From Pseudomonadota bacterium (GTDB lineage Bacteria > Pseudomonadota > Gammaproteobacteria > Steroidobacterales > Steroidobacteraceae): DNA of 34,107 nucleotides. The number at the start of each line of letters is the position of its first letter. Within the stretch, counting starts at the first letter, position 1. Location: positions 1 to 34,107 of the forward strand of contig JAEWAF010000054.1 in NCBI GenBank assembly GCA_023391815.1, given 5' to 3'. Made by a program: the position numbers and the translations under genes. Below, in pieces: positions 22,973 through 29,840 of this stretch. A model generated the notes under the pieces. That model did not search any database. It saw only the letters and a list, made by a program, of their open reading frames with translations, and was not told the origin of the DNA.

Positions 22973-23017
22973 AGTTATCTGCCACTCATTTCAAAACGAA
23001 TTCGGTTCAAACAAAAA

Positions 23018-23557
23018 TCAGCTCGTGGTCTTCGCGTCGTACATCACGTACGAGAGCGTCAGCCGGTCGATGTTCACGGGCAGTTTCGGATCGACGATGA
23101 AGCGCACCGTGAGCTCCCGCTCCTGTTGCGCGTCGAACGGCTGCGGCGTGAAGCAGAAACATTCGGTCTTGTGGAAATACTTGGTCGCTTGCAACGGCGC
23201 GATGCTGGGGATGGCCTGAGCCACCACCGCCTGCGTGCGCAAGTTGCGCGCGTAGAACTTCGCTTCGGTCAAGCGGCCGGGATGCACCTGGATCGATCCC
23301 ACTTCGGGACGGAATTCCCAATCGCCGATCGACGGCGCATCTCCCATCAGCTCGACGGTGATCGTCCGGTTCTGGTCTTCCGCCGCGGTGAAGCTGCTCG
23401 CCTGCACCAGCTTGGTCCGATCGCCGTAACCGGTGACGTCGCAGATCACGTTGTATAGCGGCACCAACGCGAAGCCGAACGCGAAGCTGCCGGCAGCAAA
23501 GATCCACAGCTGCCGGGTCAGCGATCGATTCGCCTTCGTGATGGATGTGTCCGTCAT
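23018..23557 (-). CDS. ctaG: Cytochrome c oxidase assembly protein CtaG/Cox11
   Basis: Copper chaperone (179 residues) that loads CuB of subunit I. It has a single N-terminal transmembrane helix (about 17-36) and a periplasmic immunoglobulin-like domain with the copper-binding 'ECFCFTPQPF' motif (C133, C135). A further conserved cysteine is C39 in 'YNVICDVTGYG'. All family-defining residues are seen. It lies between the 41-residue membrane protein (27 bases upstream) and subunit III, the usual gammaproteobacterial order. As the only Cox11 gene here, it may serve both oxidases. Confidence 0.97.
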   Translation of the reverse strand: MTDTSITKANRSLTRQLWIFAAGSFAFGFALVPLYNVICDVTGYGDRTKLVQASSFTAAEDQNRTITVELMGDAPSIGDWEFRPEVGSIQVHPGRLTEAKFYARNLRTQAVVAQAIPSIAPLQATKYFHKTECFCFTPQPFDAQQERELTVRFIVDPKLPVNIDRLTLSYVMYDAKTTS

Positions 23558-23584
23558 GATCCGTGTCTGCGCGAGGGTCCCACG

Positions 23585-23710
23585 TCAGTGGGACCGCATC
23601 ACCGCCATCGCGATGAAACCGAAATAGAACGTAGCAGCCAGCAGCAACAGCCAGATGACCGTGCGCTGGATGCCGCGTTTGCGTTCGGGATCTCGAATCT
23701 CGGTAGCCAT
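23585..23710 (-). CDS. Small oxidase-associated membrane protein (41 residues)
   Basis: A short frame between subunit I and ctaG. Its ATG shares one base with the subunit I stop (TAATG), implying coupled translation. The product has a charged N-terminus ('ATEIRDPERKRGIQR') followed by one transmembrane helix of about 22 residues ('VIWLLLLAATFYFGFIAMAV') and a short end. Very small proteins of this kind are found at the same place, between ctaD and ctaG, in many proteobacterial clusters and are annotated as oxidase small assembly proteins. It is easy to miss because of its size. The function is not known in detail. Confidence 0.85.
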   Translation of the reverse strand: MATEIRDPERKRGIQRTVIWLLLLAATFYFGFIAMAVMRSH

Positions 23711-25308
23711 TACTTCACTTCAGGAGCCGTTTCGAAGCTGTGATACGGCGGCGGCGAGCTCAGCGTCCATTCCAGGCCGTGCGGCCGGCCGCTGTCCCAA
23801 ACCTTGTCGCTCGCCTTCTCGCCGCCACGGATGCAGGAGAAGATGATGTAGGCGAACAGCAGCTGCGACAGACCGAAGCCGAACGCGCCGATCGAGGAGA
23901 TCATGTTCCAGTCGGCGAACTGCGTGGAGTAGTCCGGGATACGACGCGGCATGCCGGCCAGACCCAGGAAGTGCTGCGGGAAGAACAGCACGTTCACGAA
24001 GATGGTCGACAGCCAGAAGTGCCACTTGGCCAGCGTCATGTTGTACATGTGGCCGGTCCACTTCGGCAGCCAGTAATAAGCGGCGGCCATCAGCGAGAAC
24101 ACCGCGCCCGGCACCAGCACGTAGTGGAAGTGCGCCACCACGAAGTAAGTGTCGTGATACTGGAAGTCCGCCGGCACGATCGCGAGCATCAGGCCCGAGA
24201 AACCGCCGATCGTGAACAGGAACAGGAACGAGATCGCGAACAGCATCGGCGGCTCGAAGCTGATCGAGCCCTTGAACATGGTCGCGGTCCAGTTGAACAC
24301 CTTCACGCCGGTCGGCACCGCGATCAGCATGGTCGCGAGCATGAAGAACATCTGACCGGCCAGTGGCATGCCCACCGTGAACATGTGGTGCGCCCACACG
24401 ATGAACGACAGGAAGGCGATCGAAGCGGTCGCGTACACCATCGCGTCGTAGCCGAACAGCGGCTTGCGCGAGAAGGTCGGGATGATCTCCGAGATGATGC
24501 CGAAGGCCGGCAGAATCATGATGTACACCTCGGGGTGACCGAAGAACCAGAAGATGTGCTGGAACATCACCGGGTCACCACCGCCGGCCGCCTCGAAGAA
24601 GGTCGTGCCGAAGTAGTGGTCGGTCAGCAGCATCGTCACGGCACCGGCGAGCACCGGCATCACGGCGATCAGCAGATATGCGGTGATCAGCCAGGTCCAG
24701 ACGAAGATCGGCATCTTCAGCAGCGACATGCCGGGCGCGCGCATGTTCATGATGGTCACGATCACGTTGATCGCACCCATGATCGAGGAAGCACCCATCA
24801 AGTGAACCGCGAAGATCAGCATCGGGAAGCCGTCACCCAGCTGCTGAGACAGCGGCGGGTACATGGTCCAGCCGCCGGCCGGGCCACCGCCCGGCACGAA
24901 CAGCGTGCCGATCAGCATCGTGAACGCGAACGGCAGAATCCAGAAGCTGAAGTTGTTCATGCGCGGCAGCGCCATGTCCGGCGCGCCGACCTGCAGCGGG
25001 ATCATCCAGTTCGCCAGACCGACGAACGCCGGCATGACCGCGCCGAAGATCATGACCAGCGCGTGCATCGTGGTCATCTGATTGAAGAACATCGGATCGA
25101 CCAGCTGCATGCCCGGCTTGAACAGCTCGGCGCGAATCACCAATGCCATGGTGCCGCCGATGAAGAACATCAGCAGGCTGAACAGCATGTACATCGTGCC
25201 GATGTCTTTGTGGTTGGTCGCGAACAGCCAGCGGCCAATGCCCTTTGCGGGGCCGTGATCGTCGTGGTGATCGTGACCGGCGTGATCGTGCGTGTGTGCG
25301 TGTGCCAT
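23710..25308 (-). CDS. ctaD: Cytochrome c oxidase subunit I (canonical aa3)
   Basis: Catalytic subunit of 532 residues, normal length, with 12 transmembrane helices carrying haem a, haem a3 and CuB. Ligand motifs: 'TTMHALVMI', 'WFFGHPEVYIMILPAFG' (with the type A1 glutamate), 'VWAHHMFTVG' and 'VVAHFHYVLV'. The D-channel aspartate is in 'GAPDMALPRMNN' and the K-channel lysine in 'AVPTGVKVFNW'. The first 22 residues are very rich in histidine and aspartate ('HAHTHDHAGHDHHDDHG'), a feature seen in some gammaproteobacterial homologues that might bind metal. It starts 8 bases after the coxB stop and shares one base with the next small gene. Confidence 0.98.
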   Translation of the reverse strand: MAHAHTHDHAGHDHHDDHGPAKGIGRWLFATNHKDIGTMYMLFSLLMFFIGGTMALVIRAELFKPGMQLVDPMFFNQMTTMHALVMIFGAVMPAFVGLANWMIPLQVGAPDMALPRMNNFSFWILPFAFTMLIGTLFVPGGGPAGGWTMYPPLSQQLGDGFPMLIFAVHLMGASSIMGAINVIVTIMNMRAPGMSLLKMPIFVWTWLITAYLLIAVMPVLAGAVTMLLTDHYFGTTFFEAAGGGDPVMFQHIFWFFGHPEVYIMILPAFGIISEIIPTFSRKPLFGYDAMVYATASIAFLSFIVWAHHMFTVGMPLAGQMFFMLATMLIAVPTGVKVFNWTATMFKGSISFEPPMLFAISFLFLFTIGGFSGLMLAIVPADFQYHDTYFVVAHFHYVLVPGAVFSLMAAAYYWLPKWTGHMYNMTLAKWHFWLSTIFVNVLFFPQHFLGLAGMPRRIPDYSTQFADWNMISSIGAFGFGLSQLLFAYIIFSCIRGGEKASDKVWDSGRPHGLEWTLSSPPPYHSFETAPEVK

Positions 25309-25316
25309 GGTCTCTA

Positions 25317-26180
25317 TTACTCCGCGGCAGCGGCCGTGGCCGGCGCTGCATTCTCAACTTGGGCGGCAGCGGCGGCGGGAGCTCCGCCACCTTGCTGCTC
25401 GGCGAGCCAGCTCTCGTACTCGGCCTGCGGCTTCACATGCACGACCACCGGCATGAAGCCGTGGTCGCGACCGCACAGCTCGGCGCACTGACCGCGATAG
25501 ATTCCGGGCTCGTCGGCACGGAACCACAGTTCATTCACGAAGCCCGGAATGGCGTCCTTCTTCATGCCGAAGGCCGGCACCCACCAGGCGTGGATCACGT
25601 CGTTCGAAGTGAGCAGCACGCGCACCTTCGCGCCGACCGGCACCACCAGCGGCTTATCGACTTCGAGCAGGTAGTTGGAGACCGACTTCGGATCGATGCC
25701 CGAACCGGTCTGACGGGCGGCGTCGCTGTCGCGGGCCAGCGTGGAGAAGAACTTCACCTTCTGATCGAGGTACTCGTATTCCCACTTCCACTGATAGCCG
25801 GTGACCTTGATGGTGAGGTTCGAGTCGCGCGTGTCCTCGATCTTCACCAGCGTGGCGGCGGCCGGGATGGCCATGCCGACCAGGATCGCGACCGGAATGA
25901 TGGTCCAGATGATCTCGGCCTTGGTGCTGTGGTCGAAGTTCGCCGGCACCGCGCCTTCGGAGTGACGGAACTTCACGATGGAATAAATCATCATGCCGAA
26001 CACCGCGACGGCGATCAGCACGCAGATCCAGAAGATCAGCATGTGCAGGCCGTGGATGTCGCGACTCAGCTCAGTCACGCCGACCGGCATGTTGACTTCC
26101 CATGCCGCCAGCGCCGCCCCGGTGGGCAATAACGCTGCCGCCGCTAGTGAACCGGCTGCGGCGTATTTCACGATCTTCAT
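25317..26180 (-). CDS. coxB: Cytochrome c oxidase subunit II (canonical aa3)
   Basis: CuA-carrying subunit of 287 residues from the ATG at 26180. A longer frame starting 24 codons earlier would lack a signal sequence at its start and is rejected. The signal peptide (about 1-25, ending ALAA) is followed by two transmembrane helices (about 44-66 and 88-108) and the cupredoxin domain. The aromatic 'GYQWKWEYEY' and the CuA ligands in 'DVIHAWW' and 'GQCAELCGRDHGFM' are complete. There is no fused cytochrome c; the C-terminus is instead an Ala/Pro-rich tail of about 30 residues. It is the first gene of the canonical operon, with 118 bases to the DUF2244 gene. Confidence 0.97.
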   Translation of the reverse strand: MKIVKYAAAGSLAAAALLPTGAALAAWEVNMPVGVTELSRDIHGLHMLIFWICVLIAVAVFGMMIYSIVKFRHSEGAVPANFDHSTKAEIIWTIIPVAILVGMAIPAAATLVKIEDTRDSNLTIKVTGYQWKWEYEYLDQKVKFFSTLARDSDAARQTGSGIDPKSVSNYLLEVDKPLVVPVGAKVRVLLTSNDVIHAWWVPAFGMKKDAIPGFVNELWFRADEPGIYRGQCAELCGRDHGFMPVVVHVKPQAEYESWLAEQQGGGAPAAAAAQVENAAPATAAAAE

Positions 26181-26298
26181 TGGCCCTAATGCTCCCAAGT
26201 GCTTCGTTCTGCCCGCGCCCCGCTCGAGTCGTTCGAGCCGGGCGCGAATCATGCGTGCCGGCGCCCTGCATGCGCCCGCAAGTCAACGCCGCGCTATC
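26181..26298 (-). promoter_or_regulatory. Leader region upstream of canonical coxB
   Basis: The 118 bases between the DUF2244 stop and the coxB ATG should hold the aa3 operon promoter unless DUF2244 is cotranscribed. A TTGACT at about 26,280 on the minus strand matches a -35 box, but no -10 box stands at the right distance. A GC-rich imperfect inverted repeat (GCCCGGCTCGAACGACTCGAG region, about 26,217-26,240) is visible. The true start cannot be fixed. Confidence 0.3.
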
Positions 26299-26309
26299 TC
26301 ATAGCGCGG
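26289..26309. repeat. Perfect 9-bp hairpin around the DUF2244 stop codon
   Basis: CCGCGCTAT and ATAGCGCGG flank a CTC loop, and the DUF2244 stop codon (26299-26301) lies in the loop. There is no T tract, so it may be a stabilising mRNA structure, a weak terminator or a protein-binding palindrome between DUF2244 and coxB. Confidence 0.65.
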
Positions 26310-26820
26310 GCGTTTCGCTCATATTCCCCACCAGCTGCTTTAGACGCACCGCGAGGCTGCGGCGCTCGTCCTCTGTGAGAAACCTGCCCACCTCGCAGGC
26401 GTGACCACGCGACTCCAACATGAGTCGGCTGGGATGTAGCGCCGCCGGCGGGGCGTGGAGTGTAACCCTCGACCAATGTCTAGGAAATACCGAAGACTGC
26501 ACGCCGCGCCGGTCCCAGTGTCTGATGATCACCGAGTCGAGCGTCACGGTAATGGTTTCCCTCTCCTGACCTGAACGCATCGAGGCCTGAACCGCCCAGG
26601 CCAGCAGGCCGATCTCCAGGCCGGCGAACGGCAGAATGGGCCAGAACCCCTGGACGGTAAACATAAGAGCGACCACGAAGGTGGGGATCGCGACCAGGGC
26701 GATGAAGATGCGCGCGGACTTGGGAGTGAGCGACCGGTGCGGCATGAGCTCAAGCACCCGTTCCGCGGGAGCGGCGTCCGGGGTCGGGCGAGGCGGCGGC
26801 AGATCGGCCCGAGCGTTCAT
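26299..26820 (-). CDS. DUF2244 family membrane protein
   Basis: Protein of 173 residues. After a proline-rich start come 'LELMPHRSLTPKSARIFIAL' (the DUF2244 opening with PHRSL) and two close hydrophobic helices (about 38-56 and 60-80). A soluble C-terminal part follows with 'FPRHWSRVTLH' and 'GRFLTEDERRSLAVRLKQ' (the typical 'G.fL...ER..la..L' ending). DUF2244 genes are often next to oxidase genes in Alpha- and Gammaproteobacteria, and this one stands directly upstream of coxB. The function is unknown; the position suggests a link with the oxidase. Confidence 0.9.
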   Translation of the reverse strand: MNARADLPPPRPTPDAAPAERVLELMPHRSLTPKSARIFIALVAIPTFVVALMFTVQGFWPILPFAGLEIGLLAWAVQASMRSGQERETITVTLDSVIIRHWDRRGVQSSVFPRHWSRVTLHAPPAALHPSRLMLESRGHACEVGRFLTEDERRSLAVRLKQLVGNMSETPAL

Positions 26821-26886
26821 CGTGTAGATACTGTAGTCAATCGGTCGTGTTTTCTTCGATTTGACGGCGATGTGGTTTCAAAAAAA

Positions 26887-27759
26887 TTAACGCTTCCGAA
26901 CGGTCAGACTGGTCACCGGGACACGCACTTCGCCATCGGCTCGAGGTCGCGGACGGAGTTCGCCTGCCCAGGCATGACCGTAGACCACTTCCACGGAGAC
27001 CGATAGTACGGTCTGGTCCGAGGTGGGCCGGACCGCGTTTCGGAGCGAGTCGAAGCGGGCCTTGGAGGTCAATCCGCGGGCCCGGCCATGAGCCAGATTG
27101 GTCGATCCGCTCGCCGCCAGTTCCGATAGCAACGCGTCGAGATGGGAGTAAGTTACCGTCAGTCGCTCGGTATCCATGACGGGCTCCGCGAACCCCGCGC
27201 GCATCAGCGCATCCCCGAGGTCGTGCATGTCGATGAAGCGATGGATGTGCGGGTGAGCGTCGATCTTGCGCCAGCCGTCGCGCAATTCGCGCAAAGTGTC
27301 CGGGCCGAGAGTGGCGAACGTCAGTAAGCCGCCTGGCTGCAGGACCCGCCGGATTTCCTGGAACACGGCGTCCGGGTCGTGGCACCACTCCAGCATCAGA
27401 TTGCTGAAGACCAGCTGCGCGCTGCCATCTTTGATGGGTAGCCGATGCGCGTCAGCTGCAACTCGGTGGAATCGACGCAGCCAGCTCTGCCGCTTGTCCG
27501 CCTCGACGAGCATCGCGGGCGAGAGATCCAGCGCGACCACCTCGGCGCTTCTATAGCGATGCTTGAGCGCCTTGCTCGCGTGGCCGGTGCCGGCGCCGAG
27601 GTCGAGCACGACCTTCGGCTGCAGCTTCACGAAATCGAGCCGCTCTAGCAGGCGGTTGCGGATCTCGGCCGCGACCCCGCTCGCGGCGTCGTAGGTTTTC
27701 GCGGCCTTGTCAAAGGATCGTCTGACATCGGCGGGAGCAAGGTAGAACTCATCGGGCAT
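26887..27759 (-). CDS. bioC: Malonyl-ACP O-methyltransferase BioC
   Basis: SAM-dependent methyltransferase (290 residues) that masks the malonyl carboxyl group to start pimelate synthesis for biotin. The family start 'VRRSFDKAAKTYDAAS' is clear. The SAM-binding motif I 'VLDLGAGTGHASKAL', then 'VVALDLSPAMLVEA', and 'FSNLMLEWCHDPDAVFQEI' with 'VLQPGGLLTFATLGPDTLREL' (family pattern pieces) complete a full class I fold. It is 96 bases downstream of bioB on the same strand, so the two are probably cotranscribed; bioF, bioH and bioD are not in the window. The start lacks a clear Shine-Dalgarno. A TAA stop is followed directly by seven T residues on the coding strand, without a convincing stem. Confidence 0.95.
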   Translation of the reverse strand: MPDEFYLAPADVRRSFDKAAKTYDAASGVAAEIRNRLLERLDFVKLQPKVVLDLGAGTGHASKALKHRYRSAEVVALDLSPAMLVEADKRQSWLRRFHRVAADAHRLPIKDGSAQLVFSNLMLEWCHDPDAVFQEIRRVLQPGGLLTFATLGPDTLRELRDGWRKIDAHPHIHRFIDMHDLGDALMRAGFAEPVMDTERLTVTYSHLDALLSELAASGSTNLAHGRARGLTSKARFDSLRNAVRPTSDQTVLSVSVEVVYGHAWAGELRPRPRADGEVRVPVTSLTVRKR

Positions 27760-27855
27760 GGCACGAAGGATATCGCGCTTTGCGCTCGTGCCTTCATTCC
27801 CGGGCCAGGCGAGCGACGACCCCTATTGATGTTGTGTCGCTGAAGCACCAGGCCA

Positions 27856-28917
27856 TCAACTTGCGATGAGCTGTTCGTCCTCTGCTCGTCGCGAGCAGGT
27901 CGGTGCGCTCTGTTGAGCCAACGGCTCGGCGGTGATGCCAAGCTTCGCGAACAGCTGGCGGTCCTTATCCTCTTCGGGGTTCTCCGTCGTCAGCAGCTTG
28001 TCGCCGTAGAAGATCGAGTTCGCGCCCGCGAGAAACGCGAGCGCCTGCGTTTCATCGCTCATCCCCGAGCGACCCGCCGACAAGCGCACATGCGCCTTGG
28101 GCATCAACAAACGGGCGACCGCGATCACGCGCACGAAGTCCAGCGCGTCCGGCTTTTCCGCACCGTACAGCGGCGTGCCCGGCACCTGCATGAGCTGATT
28201 GATCGGCACGCTGTCCGGATGCTGAGGCAGCGTCGCGAGGGTGTGCAGCAGCTCGGCGCGATCCTGTTCTTTCTCGCCCAGGCCAAGAATGCCGCCACAA
28301 CACACATTGATGCCCGCGTTGCGCACGGCTTCGAGCGTATCGAGACGATCCTGGTAGGTGCGCGTCGTGATCACCTTCTTATAGTGAGACTCGGACGTGT
28401 CCAGATTGTGGTTGTAGTAATCCAACCCCGCGTCCTTGAGCTGATGGGCCTGCTCCGGCGTGAGCATGCCGAGCGTCACGCAGGTTTCCATTCCCATCGC
28501 GCGCACACCTTTGATCATCTCGACGATTTGCGCGAGCTGCTTGGGTTTCGGACTGCGATAGGCCGCGCCCATGCAGAAGCGCGTCGCGCCGTTTGCCTTG
28601 GCCGCGCGCGCCTTTTCCATCACGTCGTCGAGGTTCATCAGCGGCTCGGACTTCAAGCCGGTCTCGAACCGGATGCTCTGTGAGCAATACGAGCAGTCTT
28701 CCGGGCACGCGCCGGTCTTGATCGACAGCAGCGTGCTGATTTGCACCTGGTTGGGATCGAAGTAGAGCCGGTGCACCCGTTGCGCGTGATAGATCAGGTC
28801 GGAGAACGGCAACGCGAACAGCTCGCGCACTTCATCCAGCGTCCAGTCGGTGCGCACGGCACCCAGCCGATCGACCAGGGTAGCGCTGCGAACGGCGTCG
28901 GAACGGGTCATTTCCAC
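27856..28917 (-). CDS. bioB: Biotin synthase BioB
   Basis: Radical SAM enzyme that inserts sulphur into dethiobiotin, the last step of biotin synthesis. It has 353 residues from the GTG at 28917, which has GAGG six bases upstream; the ATG two codons later is the alternative. The [4Fe-4S] motif is C71-x3-C75-x2-C78 in 'GACPEDCSYCSQS'. The [2Fe-2S] ligands are expected from 'RFCMGAAYR', 'METCVTLGML' and the later 'NVCCGGILGLGE', all present, with the arginine in 'RLSAGR'. Length is normal with a short variable tail. Divergent from comF with 130 bases between, in which I see no BirA-type operator. Confidence 0.97.
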   Translation of the reverse strand: MEMTRSDAVRSATLVDRLGAVRTDWTLDEVRELFALPFSDLIYHAQRVHRLYFDPNQVQISTLLSIKTGACPEDCSYCSQSIRFETGLKSEPLMNLDDVMEKARAAKANGATRFCMGAAYRSPKPKQLAQIVEMIKGVRAMGMETCVTLGMLTPEQAHQLKDAGLDYYNHNLDTSESHYKKVITTRTYQDRLDTLEAVRNAGINVCCGGILGLGEKEQDRAELLHTLATLPQHPDSVPINQLMQVPGTPLYGAEKPDALDFVRVIAVARLLMPKAHVRLSAGRSGMSDETQALAFLAGANSIFYGDKLLTTENPEEDKDRQLFAKLGITAEPLAQQSAPTCSRRAEDEQLIAS

Positions 28918-29047
28918 GGCAAACCTCAATTAAGTCGGGCGCTTCGCGCAGCTCGAAGGCGGCAGGCTCCGGCTGCGCATCGGGTCAGTCAGTGCCGACC
29001 CAGCGAGGGCGGGAAGTATTCGTGGCGGCCGGGAAGCCTGTCAACCG
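28918..29047. other. Divergent intergenic region bioB / comF
   Basis: The 130 bases hold the Shine-Dalgarno of bioB and small GC hairpins, such as GGGTC/GACCC around 28,983-29,002. No classical biotin operator (TTGTAAACC-type palindrome) is visible, so biotin control by BirA is not supported here. Confidence 0.4.
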
Positions 29048-29800
29048 ATGTTGGGAACCGCAGTCGACATTATTGGACGCTGGACCGGAGCCGCCGCGCG
29101 CTGTCTGTGGCCGCCTCGGTGCGCGCTTTGTGGGCAGTCCGGTTTCTCCCGCGATTTCTGGGGGCAGGAAATTCTGGATCTGTGTGCCGGGTGCGAGGCG
29201 GATCTGCCTCTCAACGATAACGCCTGCGAGCACTGTGCCGAGCCGTTGCCACTGAACCGTTCCACGACTGCACTGTGTGGTCGCTGCCTGCAGCGGCCGC
29301 CTGTGTTCGACGCCTGCGTCGCGCCGTTTCGTTACGCATTCCCGGTGGATCGCATGGTTCAGGGACTGAAATATCGTCGCGAGCTCCCGTACGGCCGAAT
29401 CCTGGGCCAATTGCTGGCGCGGCACCTTTCGCGACGTGAGACGCGTCCTGAGTTGGTCATTCCCGTGCCGCTTGGCCTGGCTCGCTACCGCGAGCGCGGG
29501 TTCAATCAGGCGCGTGAACTGGCCTTGCCGGTGTGCAAGTCGCTCGGGCTGACATTGAATAGTCATTTAGTTTCGCGCCGTCGCGAGACCCGGGAGCAGG
29601 CATCGCTGGATCGAAATGAACGGCTCAAGAATACTCAGCATGCCTTCGCGTTGACCGGGCCGCTTTCCGCCCGACACATCGCCATCGTCGATGACGTGGT
29701 CACGACGGGCAGTACCGCGAATGAGATTTCCAAAGTGCTGCGTGCCGCCGGCGCGGAGTGGATTGAAGTCTGGGCGGTTGCTCGCGCCGAACGGAAGTGA
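29048..29800 (+). CDS. comF: ComF family protein
   Basis: Phosphoribosyltransferase-fold protein of 250 residues, related to the ComF helper of DNA uptake in naturally competent bacteria. In Gram-negatives (GntX/ComF) it also supports use of DNA as a nutrient. The N-terminal part has four CxxC pairs in zinc-ribbon style: 'CALC', 'CAGC', 'CEHC' and 'CGRC'. The PRPP-binding loop is 'IAIVDDVVTTGSTANE', fully conserved. 'PVPLGLARYRERGFNQA' is the characteristic ComF motif before it. It lies next to bioB, as in pseudomonads and xanthomonads. No other competence gene is in the window. Confidence 0.95.
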   Translation: MLGTAVDIIGRWTGAAARCLWPPRCALCGQSGFSRDFWGQEILDLCAGCEADLPLNDNACEHCAEPLPLNRSTTALCGRCLQRPPVFDACVAPFRYAFPVDRMVQGLKYRRELPYGRILGQLLARHLSRRETRPELVIPVPLGLARYRERGFNQARELALPVCKSLGLTLNSHLVSRRRETREQASLDRNERLKNTQHAFALTGPLSARHIAIVDDVVTTGSTANEISKVLRAAGAEWIEVWAVARAERK

Positions 29801-29840
29801 CTTAGCTGGCGAGGGCGAAATCCGAGCAGGGGCAGTTCAT

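Noticed and set aside
23740..25491. 583-codon plus-strand frame opposite canonical ctaD
   Set aside because: Same pattern of charged low-complexity residues opposite a membrane protein; ctaD is certain on the other strand.
26821..26889. Intrinsic terminator after bioC
   Set aside because: Seven T residues follow the stop codon, but I find no stable stem directly before them.
10070..28939. Shared 10-mer TTAAGTCGGG at 10070 and 28930 as a dispersed element
   Set aside because: A 10-base match between two places in 34 kb is expected many times by chance, and the flanks do not extend the match convincingly.
28918..29047. Biotin operator for BirA upstream of bioB
   Set aside because: No TTGTAAACC/GGTTTACAA-like palindrome is visible in the divergent region.
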